Assembly (NCBI RefSeq): GCF_004366035.1
Contig: NZ_SOEE01000004.1
Coordinates: forward strand, 134,007-198,006
Reading direction: 5' to 3'
DNA: 64,000 bases
Origin: Cytobacillus oceanisediminis
GTDB taxonomy: Bacteria; Bacillota; Bacilli; Bacillales; Cytobacillaceae
Numbering within the stretch: the first letter of the stretch is position 1; each line of letters begins with the position of its first letter. Below are positions 36,209 to 45,611 of this stretch, one piece after another. The notes under the pieces were generated by a model. That model was not told the origin of the DNA, did not search any database, and saw only the letters and a program-made list of their open reading frames with translations. Position numbers and translations under genes: made by a program.

Positions 36209-36281
36209 GGGCTTGTCTGCGGGACTATGGGAACTTCAGCAAAGGCATACATCTGCTTCGCGTGACATTTAGAGCTTTAAT

Positions 36282-36343
36282 AAGGAACGCAATAAGACTG
36301 CCGGAAAACAGGCAAGTTTATTTGCGGCAGAAAAAGGTTCCTT
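36282..36343 (+). repeat. Tiered hairpin upstream of spoVE
   Basis: AAGGAAC (36282-36288) pairs with GTTCCTT (36337-36343); inside, GCAATAA (36289-36295) faces TTATTTGC, and TGCC (36299-36302) faces GGCA (36311-36314). There is no T-run after it. Alternative inner pairing CTGCC/GGCAG (36298-36302 with 36326-36330) is also possible. Confidence 0.5.
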
Positions 36344-36377
36344 GATAGCCCTAAAACTTGCATTCGAGGTGTTTTCG

Positions 36378-37478
36378 TTGCCGACCAAAAAAACCACTCC
36401 CGATTTTATATTAATGATCGTCACTTTTATGCTGCTTGCTGTAGGATTGACTATGGTATATAGTGCAAGTGCAATTTGGGCAGATTATAAATTTGATGAT
36501 TCTTTCTTTTTTGCGAAAAGGCAAATGCTTTTTGCCGGAGTTGGAATTATTGCGATGTTTTTTATCATGAATGTGGATTATTGGACATGGAGAACATGGG
36601 CAAAGGTTTTAATCATTGTCTGTTTTGTACTTTTGCTCCTGGTGTTGATCCCTGGAATAGGCAATGTGCGAAATGGCTCGAGGAGCTGGATTGGGGTAGG
36701 AGCATTTTCAGTTCAGCCTTCCGAGTTTATGAAGCTTGCCATGATTGTGTTTATGGCAAAATTCCTCTCCGAAAAACAAAAGCTGATTACCTCTTTCAGA
36801 AAAGGTCTTGTTCCATCTTTAGGGCTCGTATTTTTAGCATTTGGATTAATAATGCTGCAGCCTGATTTAGGCACTGGAACTGTAATGGTGGGTACTTGCG
36901 TTGTCATGATTTTTATCGCAGGAGCGAGGATCAGCCACTTTGTCTGGTTTGGCGCTGCAGGCTTGGCCGGATTTGTGGCACTTGTTCTGTCGGCCCCATA
37001 CAGGATAAAGCGGATTACTTCATTTCTAGACCCATGGGAAGATCCATTGGGCAGCGGATTCCAGATTATCCAGTCCTTATATGCAATAGGGCCGGGAGGA
37101 TTGTTTGGCCTTGGTCTGGGGCAGAGCAGACAGAAGTTTTTTTATCTTCCTGAGCCGCAGACAGATTTTATTTTTGCTATTTTAGCTGAGGAACTGGGAT
37201 TTATAGGCGGATCTTTTGTCATTTTATTATTTGCACTTCTTTTATGGCGCGGCATCCGCATAGCGCTGGGCGCCCCTGATTTATATGGGAGTTTCTTGGC
37301 TGTTGGGATCATAGCAATGGTCGCTATTCAGGTAATGATAAATATCGGAGTAGTAACAGGACTGATGCCTGTTACTGGCATCACACTTCCGTTTCTGAGC
37401 TACGGGGGATCGTCTTTGACACTGATGCTCATGGCTATAGGGGTTCTGCTTAATATAAGCAGATATGCAAGGTATTAG
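36378..37478 (+). CDS. spoVE: Stage V sporulation protein E, SEDS-family glycosyltransferase
   Basis: A SEDS (shape, elongation, division, sporulation) peptidoglycan polymerase with ten helices, working with SpoVD in cortex synthesis. GLTMVYSASAIWADYKF near the start, the long extracellular loop with DPWEDPLGSGFQIIQSLYAI, and GITLPFLSYGGSSLTL near the end are diagnostic. TTG 36378 with GAGGTG 6 bases before it gives a 366-residue protein, the same length as B. subtilis SpoVE; the frame is open from 36342. The dcw position distinguishes it from FtsW and RodA. Confidence 0.94.
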   Translation: MPTKKTTPDFILMIVTFMLLAVGLTMVYSASAIWADYKFDDSFFFAKRQMLFAGVGIIAMFFIMNVDYWTWRTWAKVLIIVCFVLLLLVLIPGIGNVRNGSRSWIGVGAFSVQPSEFMKLAMIVFMAKFLSEKQKLITSFRKGLVPSLGLVFLAFGLIMLQPDLGTGTVMVGTCVVMIFIAGARISHFVWFGAAGLAGFVALVLSAPYRIKRITSFLDPWEDPLGSGFQIIQSLYAIGPGGLFGLGLGQSRQKFFYLPEPQTDFIFAILAEELGFIGGSFVILLFALLLWRGIRIALGAPDLYGSFLAVGIIAMVAIQVMINIGVVTGLMPVTGITLPFLSYGGSSLTLMLMAIGVLLNISRYARY

Positions 37479-37501
37479 CGCATTTTATAACATGCATTTT
37501 G

Positions 37502-37531
37502 GAAACCCTGTGAAGCAGGGTTTCTTTTTTG
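37502..37531 (+). terminator. Intrinsic terminator after spoVE
   Basis: GAAACCCTG/CAGGGTTTC stem, 5-base loop, then six Ts. Confidence 0.9.
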
Positions 37532-37779
37532 GAAGAAAAAATTTATCCGGCATCGAAGAATTATCAAACTTCTTTGCAATTTTGCACATTATTACATTTC
37601 TTTAACATTATGATGTACGTTCCTATCTATTTGTTTTGAATATAGTAGAATAGGGGAAAGAGGGGAAGTGTTTCCCGCTCGAACGCTGGATGACCTTCAA
37701 TTAATCTGATAGCTTTATATTTGTTCAAGAAATAAAGCTTTGATTTCTTTGATAATAAGATTTTTTTTGAGGTGAAAGA
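37532..37779 (+). other. spoVE-murG intergenic region
   Basis: About 250 AT-rich bases after the terminator, likely holding the murG promoter; a TAGAAT at about 37646 is a -10 candidate without a clear -35. An inverted repeat AGCTTTATATTT/GAAATAAAGCT lies at about 37711-37740. No gene is visible. The murG ribosome site is GAGGTG. Confidence 0.45.
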
Positions 37780-38883
37780 ATGAAAATTGCTGTTAGCGGC
37801 GGAGGAACTGGCGGACATATATATCCGGCACTTGCGCTTATAAGACAAATTCAGAAAGAACATAAAGATGCCGAATTTCTATATATTGGAACTGAAAAAG
37901 GGCTTGAAAATACGATTGTCAATCGTGAAAATATCCCTTTTAAATCAATACATATAACGGGTTTTAAAAGAAAGCTATCTTTGGAAAATGTTAAAACTGT
38001 TTTAAGGTTTCTGAAAGGTGTTCGTGAAAGTAAAAAGATGCTTAAGGAATTTAATGCAGATGTCGTCATCGGCACGGGCGGTTATGTTTGTGGTCCAGTT
38101 GTATATGCTGCTTCAAAGCTTGGCATTCCAACCATCATCCATGAGCAAAACAGCGTCCCGGGATTAACCAATAAGTTTTTAAGCAGATATGTTGATAAAA
38201 TCGCAGTATGCTTTGAAGAAGCAAAGGCTTTTTTTCCGGATACTAAAACAGTCATGACAGGGAATCCGCGTGCTTCAGAGGTGCTGGGACAGGATGGGAT
38301 CAGGGGGAGACTATCAGCAGGATTAAAAACCGGTGTCCCTGCTGTGTTAATCTTTGGAGGCAGCAGAGGGGCAAGGCCAATCAATGATGCAGTTCTAAAA
38401 ACTCTGGCTGAGCTAGGTGAAAAGCCATATCAGGTTCTATATATCACAGGGGACGTCCATTATGAGGATGTACAAAAAGAAATAGAGCTGGTCGGAAGCC
38501 CTGAAAATGTAATGATTAAACCATTTATTCACAATATGCCAGAAGTGCTGGCCGGAGCAGACCTGGTTGTATCACGTGCGGGAGCCACCACTTTGGCAGA
38601 GATAACCTCTTTAGGAATTCCGAGCATTTTAATCCCAAGCCCATATGTAACAAATAACCACCAGGAGAAAAATGCAAGAGCGCTAAGCGACCATGGTGCT
38701 GCAGAACTTTTGCTTGAAAAAGAGTTAACAGGGAAAAGGCTTATTGACAGCATCGACCGAATCATCCTCGATAAAGATAAGATGAGTAACATGAAGGAAG
38801 CTTCGAAAAAACTTGGGATCCGTGATGCATCAAATAGGCTATACAAATTAATGGCCGAACTGGTTTCAAATAATGGGAAGTAG
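37780..38883 (+). CDS. murG: MurG, lipid II-forming N-acetylglucosaminyltransferase
   Basis: Transfers GlcNAc from UDP-GlcNAc to lipid I at the inner face of the membrane. GT-B fold with [17 protein letters not shown] (~residues 4-20), [10 protein letters not shown] (~97-106), [10 protein letters not shown] and the donor site [20 protein letters not shown] (~265-284). 367 residues, full length. ATG follows GAGGTGAAAG. Confidence 0.97.
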   Translation: MKIAVSGGGTGGHIYPALALIRQIQKEHKDAEFLYIGTEKGLENTIVNRENIPFKSIHITGFKRKLSLENVKTVLRFLKGVRESKKMLKEFNADVVIGTGGYVCGPVVYAASKLGIPTIIHEQNSVPGLTNKFLSRYVDKIAVCFEEAKAFFPDTKTVMTGNPRASEVLGQDGIRGRLSAGLKTGVPAVLIFGGSRGARPINDAVLKTLAELGEKPYQVLYITGDVHYEDVQKEIELVGSPENVMIKPFIHNMPEVLAGADLVVSRAGATTLAEITSLGIPSILIPSPYVTNNHQEKNARALSDHGAAELLLEKELTGKRLIDSIDRIILDKDKMSNMKEASKKLGIRDASNRLYKLMAELVSNNGK

Positions 38884-38947
38884 CCCTGATTAGAAAATTT
38901 GCATAGAATAAATAAATTTAGGCATAGATCAAGAAAGGGAGGTAAAT

Positions 38948-39856
38948 ATGGACGAATTTATCAGCAAGCTTAGAGAATTAAACATCGGATCAGTTAAAGA
39001 AAATGAGCCGATGGCTAATCATACAACAATGAAAATTGGCGGACCCGCCGATTTGTTTATTGAGCCTTCTTCCATAGAAAACCTGGCAAAAGCGATGGAA
39101 CTAATCCATAGCTATGAACTGAAATGGAGAGCAATTGGAAGAGGATCAAATTTGCTCGTATCTGATGGAGGCATAGAAGGAGTGGTCATTAAGTTGGGCC
39201 GCGGCATGGATCACCTGGATCTTAATGGTACGGAATTAAGAGCAGGCGGCGGTTATTCATTGGTTGCCCTCTCTACAATTATCAGTAAAAAAGGCTTGTC
39301 AGGTCTCGAATTTGCCAGCGGGATTCCCGGGTCTGTAGGCGGAGCAGTTTATATGAACGCTGGTGCTCACGGTTCTGATATTTCGCAGATCCTGACCAAT
39401 GCACATGTTCTTTTCGAAGATGGGAAGATGGAATGGCTAACCAACGAAGAAATGGAATTTTCTTATAGAACATCCGTCCTTCAAAAGAAACGTCCGGGTA
39501 TTGTTCTTGAGGCCGTTTTCCGGCTTACAGAGGGAGACAGGGAAAAAATTTCCTCTGCAATGCAAAAAAATAAGGATTACAGGAAGGAAACCCAGCCTTG
39601 GAACTTCCCATGTGCAGGCAGTATTTTCCGTAACCCGCTTCCGGAATATGCTGGCCATCTGATAGAAAAAGCCGGAATGAAGGGCCATAGCATCGGTGGA
39701 GCGCAAATTTCCAATATGCATGGGAATTTCATCGTGAATGCGGGAGATGCCAGGGCGGAAGATGTACTTGCATTAATTCAGCATATTAAGGATACAATCT
39801 TTGATTTGTATGGAGTGAAAATGGAGACAGAAGTAGAAATAATCGGTCGAAAGTAA
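38948..39856 (+). CDS. murB: UDP-N-acetylenolpyruvoylglucosamine reductase MurB
   Basis: FAD- and NADPH-dependent reductase that makes UDP-MurNAc. [19 protein letters not shown] and [20 protein letters not shown] bind [23 protein letters not shown] (~117-136) and CAGSIFRNP (~222-230, with the proton-donating Ser) are typical of type II (short) MurB. 302 residues. ATG follows GGGAGG. Confidence 0.97.
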   Translation: MDEFISKLRELNIGSVKENEPMANHTTMKIGGPADLFIEPSSIENLAKAMELIHSYELKWRAIGRGSNLLVSDGGIEGVVIKLGRGMDHLDLNGTELRAGGGYSLVALSTIISKKGLSGLEFASGIPGSVGGAVYMNAGAHGSDISQILTNAHVLFEDGKMEWLTNEEMEFSYRTSVLQKKRPGIVLEAVFRLTEGDREKISSAMQKNKDYRKETQPWNFPCAGSIFRNPLPEYAGHLIEKAGMKGHSIGGAQISNMHGNFIVNAGDARAEDVLALIQHIKDTIFDLYGVKMETEVEIIGRK

Positions 39857-39870
39857 CGGGGAATAATACC

Positions 39871-39953
39871 TTACGTATACCATTTATTGTGATATAATAA
39901 TTTATTAGATAACAGTAAATGTAGTAAGAACGGCATGGTTCACATGCCGTTCT
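39871..39953 (+). promoter_or_regulatory. Promoter followed by a perfect 11-bp hairpin upstream of divIB
   Basis: TTACGT (39871-39876), 16 bases, TATAAT (39893-39898) look like a sigma-A promoter. AGAACGGCATG (39927-39937) pairs perfectly with CATGCCGTTCT (39943-39953). Transcription would start about 20 bases before the hairpin, which has no long T-run, so it may be a 5' stabiliser, a weak terminator, or part of a short RNA. Confidence 0.55.
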
Positions 39954-40062
39954 CTTCCCTAATTTAGTATTGCATAAATTGTGCTGGACAAGCTTCTTAA
40001 TTGTTTTTTTTCATTGTCCTTGCGCTATTCTGAAAAAATAGGAAGGTATGCTCTAAACTTCT

Positions 40063-40130
40063 ATAACTGTCTAGCTCCAGCGCCTGCTCCCTCGAGGTGA
40101 CGGGGGTGGGCAAGGCGCTTGCGCTTTTCT
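40063..40130 (+). repeat. Dispersed structured repeat, short copy, before divIB
   Basis: Starts ATAACTGTCTAGCTCCAGCG and ends GGGCAAGGCGCTTGCGCTTT. The ends are partly complementary (AGCGCCT with AGGCGCT). The same ends flank the longer copy at 47155-47343. It belongs, from memory, to a repeat type seen in many Bacillus genomes. It ends immediately before the divIB ribosome site. Confidence 0.75.
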
Positions 40131-40146
40131 TAATGGGGTGATAAAA

Positions 40147-40938
40147 GTGGAGAAAAGTAAGGTTGTCTCGCTTGAGGATCGAATACCGAAGCTTAAACAG
40201 CAAAGAAAGAAGAAAGCGAACAGAAGACTGATCTTTTTGCTGCTGCTTTTTTTCTCGCTGATTGTTTTAGTTATTTACTTTCAATCGCCCTTAAGCCATA
40301 TTAAACAAATTAAGGTATCCGGCAATTCAATTTATGATAAAGAAGAAATTATTCAAATTAGCGGTGTTACTGAAAAAACAAATATTTGGAAGGTTGACGA
40401 AGAGGGCATTGAGGGTAAGCTTAAAGAGCTGCCTGAAATAAAATCTTCAACTGTTAAAGTTCAGCTGCCAAGCACAATTAATATACAGGTAGATGAACTG
40501 AAGCGGATGGCCTACATAGCGAAAGAGAAGCACTACCTTCCTGTTATGGAGAATGGGAGCATATTAAAGGATGAAAAAGTTGCAGAAATCCCTGTCAACG
40601 CTCCTATCCTCAATGACTTTTCTGAGGGCGACATCCTTAATATGATGATTGGGGAGCTTGAATCACTGCCTGAAGAGGTGTTAAATTCGATTTCCGAAAT
40701 CCATCATTCACCCAAAAAGACAGATTCCAACCATATTACTTTGTATATGAATGATGGTTTTGAAGTCAGTGCTACTTTAAGAAGCTTTTCAGAAAAAATG
40801 GCACACTACCCTTCTATCATAAGCCAGCTGGATCCCGAGAATAAAGGAATCATCGACTTGGAAGTAGGCTCTTATTTTAAAGCTTATGAAACAGAGGGAG
40901 CTGAAGAAGTTGAAAAAGAAAATGAAGGTGAAGGGTAA
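40147..40938 (+). CDS. divIB: Cell division protein DivIB (FtsQ-like)
   Basis: A bitopic divisome protein: basic cytoplasmic tail (LEDRIPKLKQQRKKKANRR), one membrane helix (LIFLLLLFFSLIVLVIYF, ~31-48), a POTRA domain (~52-120, starting HIKQIKVSGNSIYDKEEII) and a beta domain. It works with FtsL and DivIC. GTG 40147 is chosen, with GGGGTG upstream; GTG 40138 lies inside that site. It overlaps ylxW by 29 bases. Confidence 0.92.
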   Translation: MEKSKVVSLEDRIPKLKQQRKKKANRRLIFLLLLFFSLIVLVIYFQSPLSHIKQIKVSGNSIYDKEEIIQISGVTEKTNIWKVDEEGIEGKLKELPEIKSSTVKVQLPSTINIQVDELKRMAYIAKEKHYLPVMENGSILKDEKVAEIPVNAPILNDFSEGDILNMMIGELESLPEEVLNSISEIHHSPKKTDSNHITLYMNDGFEVSATLRSFSEKMAHYPSIISQLDPENKGIIDLEVGSYFKAYETEGAEEVEKENEGEG

Positions 40939-41617
40939 TCATGTAATATTCTCCCTGGTGTTTCTCGTACTGGGTTACATGATGGCATTTTCCTATCACC
41001 TTACACAGGGAGAAGAAGAAAAGCCTGCATTAAGCGGAAAACAGTGGGAAAGAGATTTGGAACTCCGTAATCAGCTTGTTGAACTGGAGGAAAAAAACAG
41101 AGCTCTTCAAAAAGAATTAAATACAAAACAGGAAAACGTACTTGATATTGAAAAGGAGCTTTCACAGGAAGCCCAGGTTTATTTTAATCTTGCCGAGGAT
41201 GCTGAGAAGTACAGGATGCATCTTGGTAAAGTAAAAGTAAAGGGCCGAGGAGTGGAAGTAACTCTGGCAGATGGTGACTACGATCCGGATGAAGATAATA
41301 TAAACAATTATATCGTTCATGAACACCATGTTTTTAAGGTTATAAATGAACTCTATATTTCCGGAGCTTCCGCAGTAGCTATAAATGGCCAAAGACTATC
41401 ACACAGTTCCTATATTGTTTGCAATGGACCTGTTATAGAAGTTGACGGCTACCAGCATCCTGCTCCTTTTGTCATCACTGCCATAGGTGATGCCGAAGTG
41501 CTTTCATCCGCACTGAACCTGACAGGCGGAGTAAAAGACACATTGGTAGATGAGAACATCCAATTCACATTAGAGAATAAGGGTGAAATCATCATGGAAC
41601 CATTACTGGGTTCTTAA
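40910..41617 (+). CDS. ylxW: DUF881 protein YlxW
   Basis: A DUF881 family membrane protein: N-terminal helix (VIFSLVFLVLGYMMAFSY), a coiled coil (~35-80, LELRNQLVELEEKNRALQKE) and the DUF881 domain with KGRGVEVTLADGDYD and SGASAVAINGQRLSHSSYIV. Role unknown; genes of this type sit in the dcw cluster of Bacilli. TTG 40910 follows GAGGGAG at 9 bases; ATG 40922 is an alternative. It begins inside divIB. Confidence 0.85.
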   Translation: MKKKMKVKGNHVIFSLVFLVLGYMMAFSYHLTQGEEEKPALSGKQWERDLELRNQLVELEEKNRALQKELNTKQENVLDIEKELSQEAQVYFNLAEDAEKYRMHLGKVKVKGRGVEVTLADGDYDPDEDNINNYIVHEHHVFKVINELYISGASAVAINGQRLSHSSYIVCNGPVIEVDGYQHPAPFVITAIGDAEVLSSALNLTGGVKDTLVDENIQFTLENKGEIIMEPLLGS

Positions 41618-41692
41618 AGCCAATCCAGCATTCGTAAGCAGTATTAATTTGTCCACAGTGTAATTTATTCGGGAAAGCAAGGTGGAATTAAA

Positions 41693-42424
41693 GTGGACAG
41701 CAAAAAGAAATTCAGCTTTACCTTTATAACAGTAGTAATTGGCTTTATGATTGCCATACAGTTTCAAACAGTGAAGGAACCGGCTGTCCGGGATACAAGG
41801 GATACCTGGCAGCTAAGAGCTGACATCCTTAAAGAAAAAGAGCTGCAATTAAAACTATTGCGAGAAATTAGTTCAAATGAAGAAAAAATTGCCCAATATG
41901 AAACAAAGCGCAAACAAAGCAAAGAGCAAGTGCTTCGTGAAACGCTGGAAGAATTAAAAAGGGAAGCCGGACTAAGTGAAGTGACGGGACCAGGCATAAT
42001 CATAAGCATTGAACCGGTGCATGAGGAGCTTCTTCTGGGCAAGCAGGCTGATTCTGTTTCCCCGGATTTGCTCAAGCGGCTTGTCAATGAGTTAAATATG
42101 TATGACGCCCAGCACATTTCCATTGGAGGCAGAAGGATCATCAACACGACAGTCATAAGGGATATCAACAGGGAGACCATGATAGATGGATTTGCCTTAA
42201 ATCACTTGCCTATTGAAGTGAAAGTTATAACTGAGAATGCCCAATCTGCCGAGAAGCTTTTTAATCGCATGCAAGTATCAAATTCTGCAGAAGAATTTTT
42301 CATTGACAATCTGAGGGTTAAGGTGGAAAAGTCTGCAGAGCCTATCACGATTCCTGCATATGATGAGGCATTAAGGATCAGATATATGGAGCCTGTGAAA
42401 CCTGACGAAGGAGGCAAATCATAA
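41693..42424 (+). CDS. ylxX: DUF881 protein YlxX
   Basis: A second DUF881 protein, paralogous to YlxW: N-terminal helix (FSFTFITVVIGFMIAIQF), coiled coil (~37-85) and DUF881 domain (TGPGIIISIEPVHEE, AQHISIGGRRIINTTVIRD). 243 residues with GTG start behind AAGGTGG. The stop TAA overlaps the sbp ATG by one base, so the two are coupled. Confidence 0.88.
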   Translation: MDSKKKFSFTFITVVIGFMIAIQFQTVKEPAVRDTRDTWQLRADILKEKELQLKLLREISSNEEKIAQYETKRKQSKEQVLRETLEELKREAGLSEVTGPGIIISIEPVHEELLLGKQADSVSPDLLKRLVNELNMYDAQHISIGGRRIINTTVIRDINRETMIDGFALNHLPIEVKVITENAQSAEKLFNRMQVSNSAEEFFIDNLRVKVEKSAEPITIPAYDEALRIRYMEPVKPDEGGKS

Positions 42425-42792
42425 TGTGGCTTCCTGTTTTAGGATTGATCATAGGTGTGATACTTGGACTTATGACAGATATAAAAGTGCCGGATGAATA
42501 TTCGAATTATCTTTCCATTGCTGTTCTTGCCGCGTTGGATACTCTATTCGGAGGGGTCAGGGCTCAGCTTCAAAATATTTATGATGAAAAAGTTTTCGTT
42601 TCCGGTTTCTTTTTTAACATCCTGCTGGCAGCAAGTTTAGCTTTTCTGGGTGTCCATCTTGGTGTAGACTTGTACTTAGCAGCAGTATTTGCTTTTGGGG
42701 TCAGGCTTTTCCAAAATATAGCGGTCATCAGAAGAATTTTAATCGCAAAATGGTCCCAAAACAGAGAAAAAACAGAAAAAAATGATATTTAA
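42424..42792 (+). CDS. sbp: Small basic protein Sbp (DUF1290)
   Basis: A 122-residue membrane protein with about four helices and the DUF1290 pattern LPVLGLIIGVILGLMTDIKV, LSIAVLAALDTLFGGVRAQL and FGVRLFQNIAVIRR. It is conserved between ylxX and ftsA in Firmicutes and has no assigned function. Confidence 0.9.
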   Translation: MWLPVLGLIIGVILGLMTDIKVPDEYSNYLSIAVLAALDTLFGGVRAQLQNIYDEKVFVSGFFFNILLAASLAFLGVHLGVDLYLAAVFAFGVRLFQNIAVIRRILIAKWSQNREKTEKNDI

Positions 42793-42915
42793 AAAAGGGA
42801 AAGTATTAGTTTTGACGAATAATTTTATAGATAAACTAACTTACTAAAACAAATAACAGCAAAAAAAGATTGTTGTTCAATAATCGGAATTGCAAAAAAA
42901 AGGAGGTGCCAGAGA

Positions 42916-44202
42916 ATGAACAGCAATGAAATATATGTTAGTCTTGACATCGGTACATCCAGTGTAAAAGTAATCATTGGGGAAATGGTCAATGACTCTT
43001 TAAATATTATTGGTGTTGGCAATGTACAGTCAGAAGGGTTACGCAAGGGGTCCATTGTTGATATAGACGAAACCGTTCATTCTATTAAAAAGGCAATCGA
43101 ACAGGCTGAGAGAATGATAGGAATGGAGATAAAAAATGTGATTGTAGGAATTACCGGCAATCATGTTATGCTTCAGCCATCCCATGGTGTTGTTGCAGTC
43201 TCGAGTGAGAATAGGGAAATTACAGACGAAGATGTTGCTAGAGTAATAGATGCGGCACAAGTTGTATCAATCCCGCCGGAAAGAGATATCATTGATGTCA
43301 TTCCAAAACAGTTTATCGTTGACGGATTGGACGAAATCAGTGATCCCCGCGGAATGATTGGTGTGCGGCTGGAAATGGAAGGCACCATTATAACAGGATC
43401 GAAAACGATTTTACATAACACCCTGCGCTGTGTTGAACGCGCTGGCCTTGAAATCATGGATATTACACTTCAGCCTCTGGCAGCAGGTGCATTCGCTCTT
43501 TCAAAGGATGAGAAAAATCTGGGAGTTGCACTTGTTGATATTGGCGGCGGTTCCACAACCATTGCCATATTTGAAAATGGATCTTTAAAGGCAACCAGTG
43601 TTCTTCCTGTAGGGGGAGACCATATCACAAAAGACTTATCTATCGGACTCCGCACATCTACAGAAGATGCAGAAAAAATCAAAACAAAGTATGGCTATGC
43701 GTTCTATGACCATGCATCTGAGGATGAGGTATTCAGTGTTCCTATCATTGGAAGCGATCAGCATCAGCAATTTAATCAGCTGGAAATATCAGATATTATT
43801 GAAGCCCGGATGGAAGAGATTTTTGATTTTATCCAGCACGAAGTGAAACGTCTTGGAGCAAAAGATCTTCCAGGGGGCTATGTACTATCTGGAGGCGTAG
43901 CGAATACTCAGGGAGTTCTTGAACTGGCACAGGATGTTTTCCAAAATAGAGTGCGCATCGCAATCCCTGATTATATTGGCGTGAGGGAACCGCAGTATAC
44001 GACTGCAGTTGGATTGATTAAGTTCGCATATAAGAATGCGAAAATACAGGGCAGAAAAATGGAACAGCCAGTGACTGTCCCTGAAGCAAAAGAAAAACGA
44101 GTGCAAAAACCGCAACCGCAACCGAAAACAAAGCCGGAAAAACAGCCGGAAGAAAAAATCACATCAAGAGTTAAAAAGTTCCTCGGATACTTTTTCGAAT
44201 AA
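42916..44202 (+). CDS. ftsA: Cell division protein FtsA
   Basis: Actin-like ATPase that tethers FtsZ filaments to the membrane. Actin-fold motifs YVSLDIGTSSVKVIIGE (~6-22), the SHS2 (1C) domain (~85-165), LVDIGGGSTTIAIFENGSL (~206-224) and YVLSGGVANTQGV. The C-terminus has a Pro/Lys-rich linker and an amphipathic membrane helix (RVKKFLGYFFE). 428 residues. AAAGGAGG precedes ATG. Confidence 0.97.
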   Translation: MNSNEIYVSLDIGTSSVKVIIGEMVNDSLNIIGVGNVQSEGLRKGSIVDIDETVHSIKKAIEQAERMIGMEIKNVIVGITGNHVMLQPSHGVVAVSSENREITDEDVARVIDAAQVVSIPPERDIIDVIPKQFIVDGLDEISDPRGMIGVRLEMEGTIITGSKTILHNTLRCVERAGLEIMDITLQPLAAGAFALSKDEKNLGVALVDIGGGSTTIAIFENGSLKATSVLPVGGDHITKDLSIGLRTSTEDAEKIKTKYGYAFYDHASEDEVFSVPIIGSDQHQQFNQLEISDIIEARMEEIFDFIQHEVKRLGAKDLPGGYVLSGGVANTQGVLELAQDVFQNRVRIAIPDYIGVREPQYTTAVGLIKFAYKNAKIQGRKMEQPVTVPEAKEKRVQKPQPQPKTKPEKQPEEKITSRVKKFLGYFFE

Positions 44203-44207
44203 CTTGA

Positions 44208-44309
44208 TTTGATTCGCAAGGGTTAGGGAAACGGAATCAAAAGCCATACGGCGGATAGAAAAATGCACTGAAAAGCCATTTTGGGAGTGCGTATAAAAAG
44301 CGAATCAAA
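44208..44309 (+). promoter_or_regulatory. Structured spacer between ftsA and ftsZ with alternative pairings
   Basis: TTTGATTCGC (44208-44217) is perfectly complementary to GCGAATCAAA (44300-44309). A second GAATCAAA (44234-44241) can pair with the same left arm instead. Inside are GCACT/AGTGC (44265-44269 with 44286-44290) and two direct copies of AAAAGCCAT (44239-44247 and 44271-44279). This sits 42 bases before the ftsZ start. A cis-acting RNA role is inference. Confidence 0.45.
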
Positions 44310-44351
44310 AAAGGTGTTCTTAGGAATATCGACGAATTAGGAGGATTAGTC

Positions 44352-45497
44352 ATGTTGGAATTTGATACAAATTTGGATTCATTAGCAACTATAAAAGTCA
44401 TCGGCGTTGGAGGCGGCGGTAACAATGCAGTAAACAGAATGATTGAGCATGGTGTTCAAGGCGTCGAGTTTATTGCTGTTAACACGGATGCTCAGGCGCT
44501 GAACTTATCAAAAGCAGAAGTGAAAATGCAAATCGGAGGCAAACTTACAAGGGGACTTGGAGCTGGTGCCAACCCCGAGGTAGGTAAAAAAGCAGCAGAA
44601 GAAAGTAAAGAGCAGGTAGAAGAAGCACTGAAAGGTGCTGATATGGTATTCGTCACAGCTGGCATGGGAGGTGGGACTGGAACAGGAGCGGCTCCAGTCA
44701 TCGCCCAGATTGCACGTGATTTAGGAGCTCTGACTGTTGGTGTTGTTACCCGCCCATTCACTTTTGAAGGCCGCAAACGTTCCACTCAGGCAGCCGGCGG
44801 TATTGCTGCTATGAAGGAAGCGGTTGATACACTGATCGTCATTCCTAATGACAGGCTATTGGAAATTGTTGATAAAAGCACTCCAATGCTTGAAGCATTC
44901 CGCGAAGCGGATAATGTTTTGCGCCAGGGTGTTCAGGGTATTTCCGACTTGATTGCTGTTCCGGGATTAATTAACCTCGACTTTGCAGACGTGAAGACAA
45001 TCATGTCCAATAAAGGTTCTGCACTAATGGGTATTGGTGTTGCAGCAGGGGAAAACCGTGCAGCAGAAGCGGCGAAAAAGGCGATTTCATCACCTTTGCT
45101 TGAAACATCAATTGATGGTGCACAAGGTGTCTTAATGAATATTACTGGCGGATCAAATCTAAGCCTGTATGAAGTACAGGAAGCTGCTGACATTGTTGCT
45201 TCAGCTTCAGATCAGGACGTGAATATGATCTTCGGTTCCGTAATTAATGAAAACCTTAAAGATGAGATTGTTGTAACGGTCATTGCAACTGGATTTAATG
45301 AAGAAGTGATCCAGCCTAAGCCTATGAGGCCAACATTCGGACAGCCTAAATCTTCCCCTGGCATGGGAACGTCTATGAAGCGTGAACCAAAGAGAGAAGA
45401 AGCTCCGCAAGAATCTGTAAGAAGCAGCCAATCTCAACAGCCGGAAGAAACGTTGGATATCCCTACGTTCCTCCGCAACCGTAACCGCAGAAGATAA
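44352..45497 (+). CDS. ftsZ: Cell division protein FtsZ
   Basis: Tubulin-like GTPase that forms the Z-ring. [18 protein letters not shown] (~16-33), tubulin signature [13 protein letters not shown] (~107-119), and the T7 loop [11 protein letters not shown] (~207-217). The linker (~317-365) leads to the conserved C-terminal peptide [12 protein letters not shown], which binds FtsA and SepF. 381 residues. Start ATG behind TAGGAGG. A 22-bp palindromic terminator follows. Confidence 0.98.
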   Translation: MLEFDTNLDSLATIKVIGVGGGGNNAVNRMIEHGVQGVEFIAVNTDAQALNLSKAEVKMQIGGKLTRGLGAGANPEVGKKAAEESKEQVEEALKGADMVFVTAGMGGGTGTGAAPVIAQIARDLGALTVGVVTRPFTFEGRKRSTQAAGGIAAMKEAVDTLIVIPNDRLLEIVDKSTPMLEAFREADNVLRQGVQGISDLIAVPGLINLDFADVKTIMSNKGSALMGIGVAAGENRAAEAAKKAISSPLLETSIDGAQGVLMNITGGSNLSLYEVQEAADIVASASDQDVNMIFGSVINENLKDEIVVTVIATGFNEEVIQPKPMRPTFGQPKSSPGMGTSMKREPKREEAPQESVRSSQSQQPEETLDIPTFLRNRNRRR

Positions 45498-45503
45498 AGT
45501 TTG

Positions 45504-45550
45504 ATTGATAAAACCCCTGGAATCAACTTGATTCCAGGGGTTTTATCAAT
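45504..45550. terminator. Bidirectional terminator between ftsZ and hmp
   Basis: A perfect 22-bp stem with a 3-base loop, cored on AACCCCTGGAATCAA and flanked by ATTGATAAA/TTTATCAAT. T-tracts occur on both strands. Confidence 0.92.
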
Positions 45551-45573
45551 TGTTATGAAGGTTTTTACACAAA

Positions 45574-45604
45574 TAAGCATGGCTCATATTCTGAGCCATG
45601 CTTA
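45574..45604 (-). terminator. Intrinsic terminator of hmp
   Basis: TAAGCATGGCTCA pairs with TGAGCCATGCTTA around a 5-base loop, directly after the hmp stop on the minus strand. Confidence 0.8.
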
Positions 45605-45611
45605 ATTATAT

